Shown here one piece after another: positions 25,189 to 33,902 of a stretch of 64,000 nucleotides of DNA. Below the pieces are notes generated by a model. That model was not told the origin of the DNA, searched no databases, and saw only the letters and a program-made list of their open reading frames with translations. Every line of letters starts with the position of its first letter. Within the stretch, counting starts at the first letter, position 1. Source of the DNA: Egicoccus sp. AB-alg6-2 (lineage in GTDB: Bacteria; Actinomycetota; Nitriliruptoria; Nitriliruptorales; Nitriliruptoraceae); the NCBI RefSeq assembly GCF_041821025.1, contig NZ_JBGUAY010000005.1, positions 372,001 to 436,000 on the forward strand, read 5' to 3'. The translations under genes and the position numbers were made by a program.

Positions 25189-26376
25189 GTGGACCTCGAC
25201 ACCGCGACCCGCCGGTCCGAACACGCTGAACCCACCGACGGATCACACCGGTCGGCCACCACGCCGCTGCCCCCGCCGCCGCCCGGTGCTCGTACCGCCG
25301 AACGCGCGCCGGGTCTGCGCGCCCGCCACCTCGTCGCGGTCGCCGCCGCCGGGGCACTCGGCGCCGGTGCCGTCGTCGTGCCGGTCCAACTGCTCGACGA
25401 CCCCGCCCCCGTTGCCGCGTCCGCGGACCCGGGCGACGCCGACGTCAGCGGCGCGTCGGACACGCCCGGGAGCCTCGTCGGCGGCATCGCGCAGCAGGTC
25501 GCGCCCTCGGTCGCACGCGTCGATGCCCGCGGGGCCACGGGCAGCGGCTCGGGATCGGCGGTCGTCTACCGCACCGACGGGGTGCTGGTCACCAACCACC
25601 ACGTCGTGGCCGACGCCGTCGAGGTGAGCGTGACCCTGCCGGACGGCGAGCGCCTACCCGCCGAGATCGTCGGGACCGACCCCTCCTCCGACCTCGCCGT
25701 GCTGCGCGTCGACGCCACCGATCTCCCTGTGCCGATGTGGGCCGGCGCGGACGACCTCCCCGAGGTCGGCGACACCGCCGTGGCCATCGGCTCGCCCTTC
25801 GGACTCGACGGCTCGGTGACGTCGGGCATCGTCAGTGCCCTCGGCCGCACCGTCACGACACCGCAGGCCGCCCTGGTCGACCTGCTGCAGACGGACGCCG
25901 CCATCAACCCCGGCAACTCCGGTGGGGCCCTGGTCGACGGCGCCGGTCGCGTCATCGGCGTCAACACCGCCATCGCGAGCAGCAGCGGCGGCAACGACGG
26001 CATCGGGTTCGCGATCCCGGCCGGCACCGTCCGCAACGTCGCCGACCAGCTGCTGACCGACGGGGCCGTCCGGCACGCCTTCCTCGGCGTCGCGGGCCAG
26101 ACGGTCGACCGGGACGTCGCCCGCCTGTACGGCCTCCCGGTCGAGCAGGGCGCGGTCCTGGCCGAGGTCCCCGACGGGCCGGCCGCCGACGCGGGTCTGC
26201 GCCCGGGGGACATCGTCATCCGCATGGACGACCACGAGGTCGCGACCATGGCCGAGCTCGCCGGCCGGATCCAGCAGTACCGACCCGGCGACGAGGTGCA
26301 GGTGACCTATCTGCGCGACGGCGAGCAGCGGACCACGACGGTCACGCTCGGCGAGCGGCCGACGGCCGGCGGCTGA
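25189..26376 (+). CDS. HtrA/DegP-like membrane-anchored serine protease
   Basis: 395 residues from GTG 25189, with GAAGGAG 6 nt upstream. The N-terminus is cytoplasmic and polar, one membrane helix spans about 45-68, and a trypsin-like domain follows with His138 (TNHHVV), Asp168 (SSDLAVL) and Ser244 (GNSGG). A PDZ domain occupies about 290-390. The family degrades misfolded extracytoplasmic proteins. The divergent two-component system may control it, by analogy with envelope-stress systems; that link is inferred from position. Confidence 0.94.
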   Translation: MDLDTATRRSEHAEPTDGSHRSATTPLPPPPPGARTAERAPGLRARHLVAVAAAGALGAGAVVVPVQLLDDPAPVAASADPGDADVSGASDTPGSLVGGIAQQVAPSVARVDARGATGSGSGSAVVYRTDGVLVTNHHVVADAVEVSVTLPDGERLPAEIVGTDPSSDLAVLRVDATDLPVPMWAGADDLPEVGDTAVAIGSPFGLDGSVTSGIVSALGRTVTTPQAALVDLLQTDAAINPGNSGGALVDGAGRVIGVNTAIASSSGGNDGIGFAIPAGTVRNVADQLLTDGAVRHAFLGVAGQTVDRDVARLYGLPVEQGAVLAEVPDGPAADAGLRPGDIVIRMDDHEVATMAELAGRIQQYRPGDEVQVTYLRDGEQRTTTVTLGERPTAGG

Positions 26377-26390
26377 CGAAGAGCCGGGTC

Positions 26391-26418
26391 CGTGGTGCGC
26401 CGACACCGGCGCACCACG
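26391..26418. terminator. Bidirectional terminator hairpin between htrA and the SDR gene
   Basis: CGTGGTGCGCCG (26391-26402) and CGGCGCACCACG (26407-26418) form a perfect 12-bp stem with an ACAC loop, located between two convergent stop codons (26376 and 26427). A T-poor tail (TCTCC) follows, as is common in GC-rich genomes. Confidence 0.75.
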
Positions 26419-26426
26419 TCTCCGCG

Positions 26427-27203
26427 TCAGGCCAGGGTGGCGTGGCCGCCGTCGACGGGGATCACCGCACCGGTGGTGTAGGCGCCGGCGCGCGAGGCGA
26501 GATAGATCGCGATGCCGGCCATGTCCTCGGGCTGACCGACACGGCCGAGCGGGATCGCGGCCGCGACCTCCTCCTCGTGCGCCATGATGACCTTCGTCAT
26601 CTTCGACGGGAACAGGCCGGGTGCGATCGCGTTGACGGTCACGTGGTCGCGGGCCAGGAACTTGGCGAGGTGCCGGGACAGCTGGTGCACGGCCGCCTTG
26701 GACGCCGAGTAGGCGTAGCTCTCGAAGGTCGGCACGTGGAACCCGCCGTCGATCGACCCGATGTTGATGACCCGGGCCGGGTCCTGCGGGGAAGCCGCCG
26801 CCCGCAGCCGCGGCGCCAACGCCTGGGTGAGCAGGAAGACCGAGCGGACGTTGAGGTCCATCACCTTGTCGTAGCCCGACTCCGGGTACTCGTCGAGCGG
26901 CGCGCCCCAGGTGGCGCCAGCGTTGTTGACGAGGACGTGGATGCGGTCCTCACGCTCGGCGAGCTGGCCGGCCAACTGCTTGACCCCCTCGGTCGTGGAG
27001 AGGTCCGCCGGGAGGGCGATGCAGCTGCCGGTGTCCGACAGTTCGCCGGCGAGTGCCTGGCAGGCCTCCACGGAGCGCGACGAGATGTACACCCGGGCGC
27101 CCGCGGCCACGAAGCCGCGCGCGATCATCTCGCCGATGCCGCGTGAGCCGCCGGTGACGACCACCACCTTGTCGCGCACCGAGAACAGCTGTCCGACGTC
27201 CAT
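26427..27203 (-). CDS. Short-chain dehydrogenase/reductase (FabG-like)
   Basis: 258 residues from ATG 27203. The cofactor motif TGGSRGIG is at 18-25, NNAGA marks the fold, the catalytic Ser is in INIGS and the catalytic pair in YSASK. The C-terminus ends VIPVDGGH. Arg after the Gly-rich loop and the ISSRS segment suggest NADP(H). The substrate is unknown. The AtuA-type gene is divergent, 135 bp away. Confidence 0.93.
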   Translation of the reverse strand: MDVGQLFSVRDKVVVVTGGSRGIGEMIARGFVAAGARVYISSRSVEACQALAGELSDTGSCIALPADLSTTEGVKQLAGQLAEREDRIHVLVNNAGATWGAPLDEYPESGYDKVMDLNVRSVFLLTQALAPRLRAAASPQDPARVINIGSIDGGFHVPTFESYAYSASKAAVHQLSRHLAKFLARDHVTVNAIAPGLFPSKMTKVIMAHEEEVAAAIPLGRVGQPEDMAGIAIYLASRAGAYTTGAVIPVDGGHATLA

Positions 27204-27338
27204 GGGTCTCCTGCCGGGATGGCCGCGACGACCGTAGTCGGCCGCGTCCGGGTGGGACGATCCGGGAGGCAGCGTCCCACTTCGCTAGCGTCGAGGGGCT
27301 CCCGTGGCTGGGGGCCTCACGGACGCCGGAGGACCGCC

Positions 27339-29156
27339 TTGGACGCCCCACTGCGGATCGCCAACTGCTCCGGTTTCTACGGCGACCGTCACGCGGCGGC
27401 CGCCGAACAACTCGAGGGCGGCCCCATCGACGTCCTCACCGGCGACTACCTCGCCGAGCTCACGATGCTCGTACTGTGGCGGACCCGCCAGAAGTCCGGC
27501 GTCGGGTACGCCCGCACCTTCCTGCGGCAGATGCGCGACGTCCTGGCGCCGTGCGTGGAGCGTGGGACCGCGGTGGTCGTCAACGCGGGCGGGCTCGACC
27601 CGGCCGGACTCGCGGGCGCCCTGCGGGAGCTCGCCGCGGCATTGCGCCTCGACGTGGCGGTCGCACACGTCGAGGGCGACGACCTGTACCCCAGGTTGGA
27701 CGGTCTCCGGGCGGCCGGGCACCACCTCGTCAACCTCGACACCGGGCAGCCACTGGACCGGCTCTGCGGCCCCGTCGTGTCCGCCAACGCCTACCTCGGT
27801 GGTTGGGGCATCGCCGCCGCGCTCCGCGAGGGCGCCCAGGTGGTCGTCACGGGCCGGGTCTCCGACGCCAGCCTGGTGGTCGGCCCGGCCGCTGCGCACT
27901 TCGGTTGGCAGCGCACCGACTGGGACGCGCTCGCCGGCGCGGTCGTCGCCGGACACGCGATCGAGTGCGGCACCCAGGCGACGGGCGGGAACTACCCCTT
28001 CTTCACCGAGATCCCGGGTATCGAACATCCCGGCTTCCCCATCGCCGAGGTCCATGCCGACGGCTCGAGCGTCGTCACCAAGCATCCCGGGACGGGCGGC
28101 CGCGTCGACGTCAGCACGGTGACGGCGCAACTGCTGTACGAGATCGGCGCCCCCGGCTACCTCAACCCCGACGTGACCGCGCACTTCGACACGATCACGC
28201 TGCAGCAACAGGCTGCCGACCGCGTCCGCATCCACGGCGTGCGCGGTACCCCGCCACCGTCGACCTCCAAGGTCTCCCTCAACGCCGTCGGCGGGCATCG
28301 CAACCGCGTGACGTTCGTGCTCACCGGGCTGGAGATCGAGGCGAAGGCCGACCTCGTGCGGCGCCAGCTCGAGCCGGCGCTGGAGGCGGCGGGCCCCGAA
28401 CTGGTCGACTGGCGGCTGGTCCGCGGCGACCACGCGGACGCCGAGGACAACGCCGCCGCCACGGCCACCCTCACCCTCACCGTGCACCACCCGCGACCCG
28501 AACCGATCGGTCGGGCGCTCGCCAGCGCCTGCGTGGAACTCGCGCTCGCGTCCTATCCCGGCTTCACGGTCACGGCACCACCGACCGACGCGGAGCCCTT
28601 CGGCCGCTCGTGGCCGGCCACCGTCCCGTCCCACCTCGTCGAGGAGGCGGTCGTGCTCCCCGACGGGCGGCGCATCGAGATCCGCCAGACCGGGGCCGAC
28701 CACGGACGCGACGGGGCCGCGGATCCGCCTGCCGGCGGTGGCGGGCACGCAGCCGGAGGCGATCGCCCCGACCACGCCGACCACGCGACCCACCGGTTGC
28801 CGCTGGGGCACCTGGCCGGCGCGCGGTCGGGCGACAAGGGCGGCACCGCCAACGTCGGCTTCTGGGTCCGCGACCCCGACCACTACGCCTGGCTGCTGGG
28901 TGTCGTCGGCACCGTCGACGCCGTCCGCGCCCTACTGCCCGAGGCGGCGGACCTCCCGGTCGAGGTACATCACCTGCCAAACCTCCGGGCGGTCAACGTC
29001 GTCCTCCCCGGACTGCTCGGCGACGGGGTGGCCTCGTCGACCCGTCCCGACCCCCAGGCGAAGGGGCTGGGCGAGTACCTGCGTTCACGCCTGGTACCGG
29101 TCCCGTTGCGTCTGCTGGGCGGGGAGGCGACCGCGCCTCAGGACGTCGCCCGGTAG
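27339..29156 (+). CDS. AtuA family protein (acyclic terpene utilisation type, DUF1446)
   Basis: 605 residues from TTG 27339, chosen for GGAGG 6 nt upstream. The N-terminal DUF1446 domain starts RIANCSGFYGDR and includes YLAELTM, VVVNAGGLDP, VTGRVSDASL and ECGTQATGGN. A His/Gly-rich linker (about 475-500) leads to the AtuA-like ferredoxin-fold domain with GDKGGTANVGF. Members occur in terpene and leucine-type catabolism, but no other catabolic genes for these are nearby. The 3' end overlaps the SWIM gene by 19 nt. Confidence 0.9.
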   Translation: MDAPLRIANCSGFYGDRHAAAAEQLEGGPIDVLTGDYLAELTMLVLWRTRQKSGVGYARTFLRQMRDVLAPCVERGTAVVVNAGGLDPAGLAGALRELAAALRLDVAVAHVEGDDLYPRLDGLRAAGHHLVNLDTGQPLDRLCGPVVSANAYLGGWGIAAALREGAQVVVTGRVSDASLVVGPAAAHFGWQRTDWDALAGAVVAGHAIECGTQATGGNYPFFTEIPGIEHPGFPIAEVHADGSSVVTKHPGTGGRVDVSTVTAQLLYEIGAPGYLNPDVTAHFDTITLQQQAADRVRIHGVRGTPPPSTSKVSLNAVGGHRNRVTFVLTGLEIEAKADLVRRQLEPALEAAGPELVDWRLVRGDHADAEDNAAATATLTLTVHHPRPEPIGRALASACVELALASYPGFTVTAPPTDAEPFGRSWPATVPSHLVEEAVVLPDGRRIEIRQTGADHGRDGAADPPAGGGGHAAGGDRPDHADHATHRLPLGHLAGARSGDKGGTANVGFWVRDPDHYAWLLGVVGTVDAVRALLPEAADLPVEVHHLPNLRAVNVVLPGLLGDGVASSTRPDPQAKGLGEYLRSRLVPVPLRLLGGEATAPQDVAR

Positions 29157-30112
29157 CGGGCCCGCTCGCCGGTGCCCGTGCGCAGCACCGTCCCGGCGTC
29201 GAAGAGCCGGTCGAGGTGCTCGCGAACCTGGTCCTCGTCGCGCCCGAGCGCCGACGCCAGCGAGGCGACCGTGCCGACGCGCTGCGCCCGCAACTCCGCG
29301 AGCAGCACCTGTTCGTCGGCGGCCTCGCTGCCCTCGCCCGCGGCCAGCCGCCAGGCGCCGGCAGCCGCCCGTTCGATGGTGGCGACGTAGGGGTCGAGGT
29401 CGTCGACGCCCGGCGGCGGTCCGAGGCGCTGGAACAGGGCCGAGGGGTCCTCGACCGGCGTGGGGTGCAGCGCGATCGCGTCGAGATCGCCGCCCGCGGC
29501 GTACAGGCCGCGTCCGAGGTCGAGTTCGTCGGTGACGAGCGCTGCGCCGCCGCCGCGCTGTGCCCGCAGGTCGCGCAGCAGACGGTCGTGGTCCCGCCCC
29601 CGCAACCGCAGCAACACGAACGGGTCGCGGTCGATGGCCGCCCCGGCGACGGTGTAGACGCCGGCCGCGTGCCGGCACAGCTGGTGCCCCTCGTCGCAGC
29701 TGCACCGGAAGCGCAGGTCCTCCGGTCGGGGCAGCACCCGCACACCGGCGTCCGCGAGCACGTCCGCGACCCCCTGGGGCAGTTCACCGTCCAGCAGCGC
29801 CGCCGTGAACCGCAGTTCCGCGGCCAGCACGCCGGTGGCCCGCACCCACGCCGCCTCGGCCGGTGGTGGCCAGTGGATGGTCACCTGGCACGGCGCGGAG
29901 CGGTCCTCGCGGACCGTGCCGCTGACGACGCCCGGCTCCACGCGCACGTCGGTGACCGCGCCACGCCTGGCCAGCCCCTGGCCCCGCTGGACCCGACGGG
30001 CGTTGGCGGCACCCGTCGCGTCGAGCACCTCGAGCCACCGCTGTCCCCACCAGCGGCGTGGATCGACCAGGTCGCTCGGCCCGCCACCGGGTCCCACGAT
30101 GCCGCTGCTCAC
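29138..30112 (-). CDS. SWIM zinc-finger protein partnered with SNF2 helicase
   Basis: 324 residues. GTG 30112 overlaps the SNF2 stop as GTGA. A PRRWWGQRW segment near the N-terminus and the SWIM signature CSCDEGHQLCRH (CxC, then CxH) are visible; the C-terminal third looks like a winged helix. Actinobacterial SWIM proteins are commonly encoded directly after SNF2 ATPases, and a joint role in DNA or chromatin-like remodelling or repair is assumed rather than known. Confidence 0.9.
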   Translation of the reverse strand: MSSGIVGPGGGPSDLVDPRRWWGQRWLEVLDATGAANARRVQRGQGLARRGAVTDVRVEPGVVSGTVREDRSAPCQVTIHWPPPAEAAWVRATGVLAAELRFTAALLDGELPQGVADVLADAGVRVLPRPEDLRFRCSCDEGHQLCRHAAGVYTVAGAAIDRDPFVLLRLRGRDHDRLLRDLRAQRGGGAALVTDELDLGRGLYAAGGDLDAIALHPTPVEDPSALFQRLGPPPGVDDLDPYVATIERAAAGAWRLAAGEGSEAADEQVLLAELRAQRVGTVASLASALGRDEDQVREHLDRLFDAGTVLRTGTGERARYRATS

Positions 30113-33100
30113 GCCCGGCCACCGGGGATGGAGGTCAGCATCGGCCGCTGCGGCGCGACCGACGGCGCCTCGTCGTCGTCCTCGTCCGCGAGGTCGTCGG
30201 TGGACAGCGACACCAGCTCGCGGAGTTCGTCGTCGCCGAGCTCGGTGATCCAGGTCTCGCCCGTCTCCACGACGGCGTCCGCAAGTGCCCGCTTGCGGTC
30301 GAGGAGCGCGGCGATGCGTTCCTCGATGGTGCCCGCCGTCACCATCGTGTGGACGGTCACGGCCCGCGTCTGGCCGATGCGGTGGACCCGGTCGGTCGCC
30401 TGGTCCTCCACCGCGGGGTTCCACCACCGGTCGAAATGCAGGACGTGGCTGGCGCGGGTGAGGTTGAGGCCGGTGCCCCCGGCGCGTAGCGACACCAGCA
30501 GGATCGGTGGTGCGTCCTCGTCCTCCTGGAACCGATGCACCATCGCGTCACGCCGCGGCAGCTGCAGGCCGCCGTGCAGGAACGGCAGCTCGGGCACGCC
30601 GAGCTCCGCGCCGAGGTGGCGCACCAGGAGCTCGCCCATCTCGCGGAACTGCGTGAAGACCAGGGCCCGCTCGTCGTTGTCGACGATCTCTCCGAGGATC
30701 TCGGTGGCGCGCGCGAGCTTGCCGGAACGGTTGGCGAGCCGACGGTCACCGTCGGGCCCACCCGCGTCGCGCAGGTACTGGGCCGGGTGGTTGCAGATCT
30801 GCTTGAGGGCGGTCAGCAATGCCAGGATCCGGCCGCGACGCTCGAACGCGGTACTGCCCAGCCCCTTGCCACTGAAGGCCTGGTCGATGGCCGCCTGGTA
30901 CAGGCTCGCCTGCTCCCGGGTGAGCGAGCAGTTGACCGTCAGTTCCTGCTTGGGCGGCAGGTCCACGGAGACGTCGGGATCGGCCTTGCGGCGTCGCAGC
31001 ACGAACGGCGCCACGAGGCGTTTCAGACGCATGGCGGCATGTTCGTCGTGCCACCGCTCGACCGGGACGGCGAACCGCTCGTTGAACGAGCGTTGCGAGC
31101 CGAGCAGTCCCGGGTTGGTCACGTCCACGATCGACCACAGCTCGGCGAGCCGGTTCTCGATGGGTGTGCCCGTCATGGCGATGCGTGCCCGCGCCGTCAG
31201 CGACCGCGCGGCCCGGGCACCCTTGGACGCCGCGTTCTTGATCTGTTGCGCCTCGTCGAAGACGACCACGTCCCAGTCGATGTCACCCAGCATCCCGATG
31301 TCGCGTCGGAGCAGCGCATAGGAGGTGACGGTCACGAAGCCGGGCTTGAACGCCCGCCGAGACACGGGTCGTTCCGGACCGTGGTGGCGGACGACCGGCA
31401 CGTCGGGCGCGAACCGTTTCAACTCGCGTTCCCAGTTCCCGACCACCGACGTCGGGCACACGACGAGGTGGGGTCGGTCCTGCGGTCGCGAGGTCAGCAG
31501 GGCGATCGCCATCAGGGTCTTCCCGAGGCCCATCTCGTCGGCCAGCACCCCGCCCATGCCGAGCTCGGTCAGCTGCTGCAGCCACGCCACGCCGCGCCGC
31601 TGGTATTCGCGCAGGTCCCCGTGGATGTGCTCGATGCGGGCCTCGCCGGGTTCCTCGGTGCGGCGCAGCCGATCGATCAGCTCACCGAGTGCTCCGTCGG
31701 CCACGGCGTCGACCCAGCCGACGTCTGGCACCTTGTGCTGCCCCGAGAGCGCGGCCGCGAGCGCCTCGGTGAGCTCCAGCGACGCGGTCTGGCCGGCGAG
31801 CTCCGCCATGCGGTCGACCTCGTCGAGGTCCACGCGGATCCAGTTGCCCCGCCAGCGGACCAGCGGCTGCTTGAGCGCGACGATCTCGGCGAACTCGTCC
31901 GCGCTGAGCGCGTCGTCACCCAGCGCCACCTCGTAGCGCAGGTCGGCGATCGAGGACAGTCCCAGGGGGTTGGCGCCCTCGACCCGTGGCGCGAGGTCGG
32001 TGCTCCGGCCGATACGGATCCGCAGACGCAGACGCTGTTCGCCCGCGTCGCGCAGCTCGGGCGGTACCTCGACGCCGATGCCGCCGGCCGCCAACGCGTC
32101 GGCGCCCTCGCTGAGCAGGTTCGCGACCTCGGTGGCCCGCAGATCGAGCCCCTCGGGGCGGGCTTCGGACAGACTGCGGTCGATGGGGGCGTACAGGCGG
32201 GCGGCGCTCGCCAGACCGCGCACGAGGGTCGCCTCCGGATCGGGCAGACGCCGGCCGCCGAGTTCGAGTCCGGCGCCCCCACCGGCCCACACCTGCGCGG
32301 CCTCGACCCGCGACTGTGGGTCGATCGTGGACTGCAGCAGGTAGGTGAGGTGCCAACTCGATCCGGATGCCGACAGCCTCGCGGCGACGTCCGTGGCACC
32401 GTCGTCACCGACGACGGGTGGTTCGAGGCGGACGGCGAGGCGCGCCACGGCCTCGCGGTCGCCTCCGAGCAAGGGACCGGCCCAGTCCTCGATCTCGGCG
32501 GCGACTTCGTCGGCCGGCACCCGCAGGTGCCCGACCGTCGGGTCACTTCCCGCGAGGGCATCGGCCCACATCTCCTGCCAGGGCCGACGTGGCCCACGTC
32601 GCCGCGGGTCGAGCTCGGGACGCCGGCCCTCGCGTGCACAGGCGTCCGCCACGGCGTCCAGGAAGGCACCGAGCAGTTCGCCGGGTCGCCACAGCTCACC
32701 CGACGGACGCCGCACGGCGTGGGCGGCCAGTGGGAGGACCGCGGCCAGTTGCGCCACGCGGGTGTCCGAGGGCGCCGCGACGCGCCAGGAGGCGAGACCC
32801 GACGTCGGATGGTCCCCGGGGCGGAAGGTCGGCAGCATCCGGCCGGCCGCCACCGACTCGAGCGCCAGCTTCGCCGCGACGCTCCACGCCAGCACCGAGG
32901 CGGCCGGGCGGGCCCAGGCCGGCCAGTCGGCACCGGGCGGAAGCGCGGCCAGACGCCGGACCACCGGCAGCAAGGCCACGATGCGGGCCGGGCGGTCCCG
33001 CGGTTCGACGGCACCGTCGACGAGGTCGATCGTCGTCAGCGTGCCGGACTCCCCCTCGGGCAGTTCCAGGCCGCGCATGGCCTCGAGCAGGGCGTCGTCG

Positions 33101-33204
33101 CCGGGCGACGCGCCGTCGTCGGCCGCCGGCAACCACACCGCGAACACGCCGGAGGCGGGCACCAGCTCGCCGGGCACGAACGTCAACTGCGCACGCTCGG
33201 CCAA
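30109..33204 (-). CDS. SNF2-type DEAD/DEAH-box helicase
   Basis: 1031 residues from TTG 33204, chosen because GAGGAG lies 7 nt upstream; a longer frame to 33513 has poor coding character. An N-terminal half of about 560 residues (SNF2 N-terminal assembly type) precedes the motor. The motor has Walker A DEMGLGKT, DEAQ in VVFDEAQQIKN, TGTPIENRL, and helicase C motifs LVSLRAGGTGLNL and DRVHRIGQTR. An acidic tail (DEDDDE) follows. It is translationally coupled to the SWIM gene. Confidence 0.93.
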   Translation of the reverse strand: MAERAQLTFVPGELVPASGVFAVWLPAADDGASPGDDALLEAMRGLELPEGESGTLTTIDLVDGAVEPRDRPARIVALLPVVRRLAALPPGADWPAWARPAASVLAWSVAAKLALESVAAGRMLPTFRPGDHPTSGLASWRVAAPSDTRVAQLAAVLPLAAHAVRRPSGELWRPGELLGAFLDAVADACAREGRRPELDPRRRGPRRPWQEMWADALAGSDPTVGHLRVPADEVAAEIEDWAGPLLGGDREAVARLAVRLEPPVVGDDGATDVAARLSASGSSWHLTYLLQSTIDPQSRVEAAQVWAGGGAGLELGGRRLPDPEATLVRGLASAARLYAPIDRSLSEARPEGLDLRATEVANLLSEGADALAAGGIGVEVPPELRDAGEQRLRLRIRIGRSTDLAPRVEGANPLGLSSIADLRYEVALGDDALSADEFAEIVALKQPLVRWRGNWIRVDLDEVDRMAELAGQTASLELTEALAAALSGQHKVPDVGWVDAVADGALGELIDRLRRTEEPGEARIEHIHGDLREYQRRGVAWLQQLTELGMGGVLADEMGLGKTLMAIALLTSRPQDRPHLVVCPTSVVGNWERELKRFAPDVPVVRHHGPERPVSRRAFKPGFVTVTSYALLRRDIGMLGDIDWDVVVFDEAQQIKNAASKGARAARSLTARARIAMTGTPIENRLAELWSIVDVTNPGLLGSQRSFNERFAVPVERWHDEHAAMRLKRLVAPFVLRRRKADPDVSVDLPPKQELTVNCSLTREQASLYQAAIDQAFSGKGLGSTAFERRGRILALLTALKQICNHPAQYLRDAGGPDGDRRLANRSGKLARATEILGEIVDNDERALVFTQFREMGELLVRHLGAELGVPELPFLHGGLQLPRRDAMVHRFQEDEDAPPILLVSLRAGGTGLNLTRASHVLHFDRWWNPAVEDQATDRVHRIGQTRAVTVHTMVTAGTIEERIAALLDRKRALADAVVETGETWITELGDDELRELVSLSTDDLADEDDDEAPSVAPQRPMLTSIPGGRA

Positions 33205-33412
33205 ACGCGGACTCCTCACCACAGACGGCCCACGAGCGTAGCGGTCCGCGCCCGGGCGACCGGTGGGGCGCTCGCCGCGGGAAGACAACCCACCCCTCCG
33301 AACGTTGTACGGACAGGGAATCCCGCCCGGTCCCGTCCGGGCGGTCACCCCGAAGCCCCTGACGGCACACCCGCGAGACCGTTTCCTACGAACCACGGGG
33401 GAACGACTCGCC

Positions 33413-33418
33413 ATACTT
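33413..33418 (+). promoter_or_regulatory. Candidate -10 box for the small gene at 33452
   Basis: CATACT lies 33 nt upstream of the GTG, allowing a short 5' leader that carries GGAGG (33441-33445). A -35 element is not clear. Confidence 0.3.
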
Positions 33419-33451
33419 CCCGCTCCCCACCCCCTGTTACGGAGGTTGATC

Positions 33452-33730
33452 GTGACCGACGCGACCCAGACCACGGCCCCCCCGCGCCAGGCCGGATCCA
33501 CGCGGACGGACACGCCTCACGGATCGGTCATCGACTGGCTGCACACGGAGTTCCCGGGTTGGCAGTTCAGCGTCGATGAGACCGCGACCTGGGAGGGCGA
33601 CGCCCGCCCCCTGTGGATCGCCCGTCGAGGCGGCCACCACCCGCAGTCCGAGCTGACGGCGGCCAAGCTGCACACCCGCCTGACCGAGTACCTCGAACGC
33701 GAGGCCCGGCGGACCGCGCACACCAACTGA
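33452..33730 (+). CDS. Small conserved-looking hypothetical protein
   Basis: 92 residues from GTG 33452, preceded by GGAGG. A polar Thr/Pro/Arg N-terminus is followed by a compact region with SVIDWLHTEFPGWQFSVDE, a WIARRGGHHPQSELTAAKL segment and a basic end. No family is recognised. It stands alone, with its own strong ribosome binding site and a terminator hairpin 26 nt downstream, so it is likely a monocistronic, possibly well-expressed gene. Confidence 0.75.
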   Translation: MTDATQTTAPPRQAGSTRTDTPHGSVIDWLHTEFPGWQFSVDETATWEGDARPLWIARRGGHHPQSELTAAKLHTRLTEYLEREARRTAHTN

Positions 33731-33755
33731 GCGTTCCTCCGCTCCTGACACGACC

Positions 33756-33790
33756 ACGGCGTCCGCGCGAGCGGACGCCGTTCTCGTTCT
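33756..33790 (+). terminator. Intrinsic terminator after the small gene
   Basis: ACGGCGTCCGC (33756-33766) pairs perfectly with GCGGACGCCGT (33771-33781) around a GCGA loop, followed by TCTCGTTCT. This is the classical stem plus T-rich tail. Confidence 0.8.
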
Positions 33791-33902
33791 CCCCCGCCCG
33801 GTGCGTCCAGCGCTCCTGCTCCCGCCCTCCAGCGCTCGTGGGAGCGCCCGCTCGTCCCGCGCAGGAGCGGGCTGCTGACGTGTCGTGGCTACGGTTGTCC
33901 CC

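Noticed and set aside
27476-31321. 1281-codon plus-strand frame across AtuA and SNF2
   Set aside because: Out of frame with AtuA and antisense to SNF2; Arg/Ser-rich shadow translation.
30535-33579. 1014-codon plus-strand frame
   Set aside because: Antisense to the SNF2 gene; composition is that of a mirror frame.
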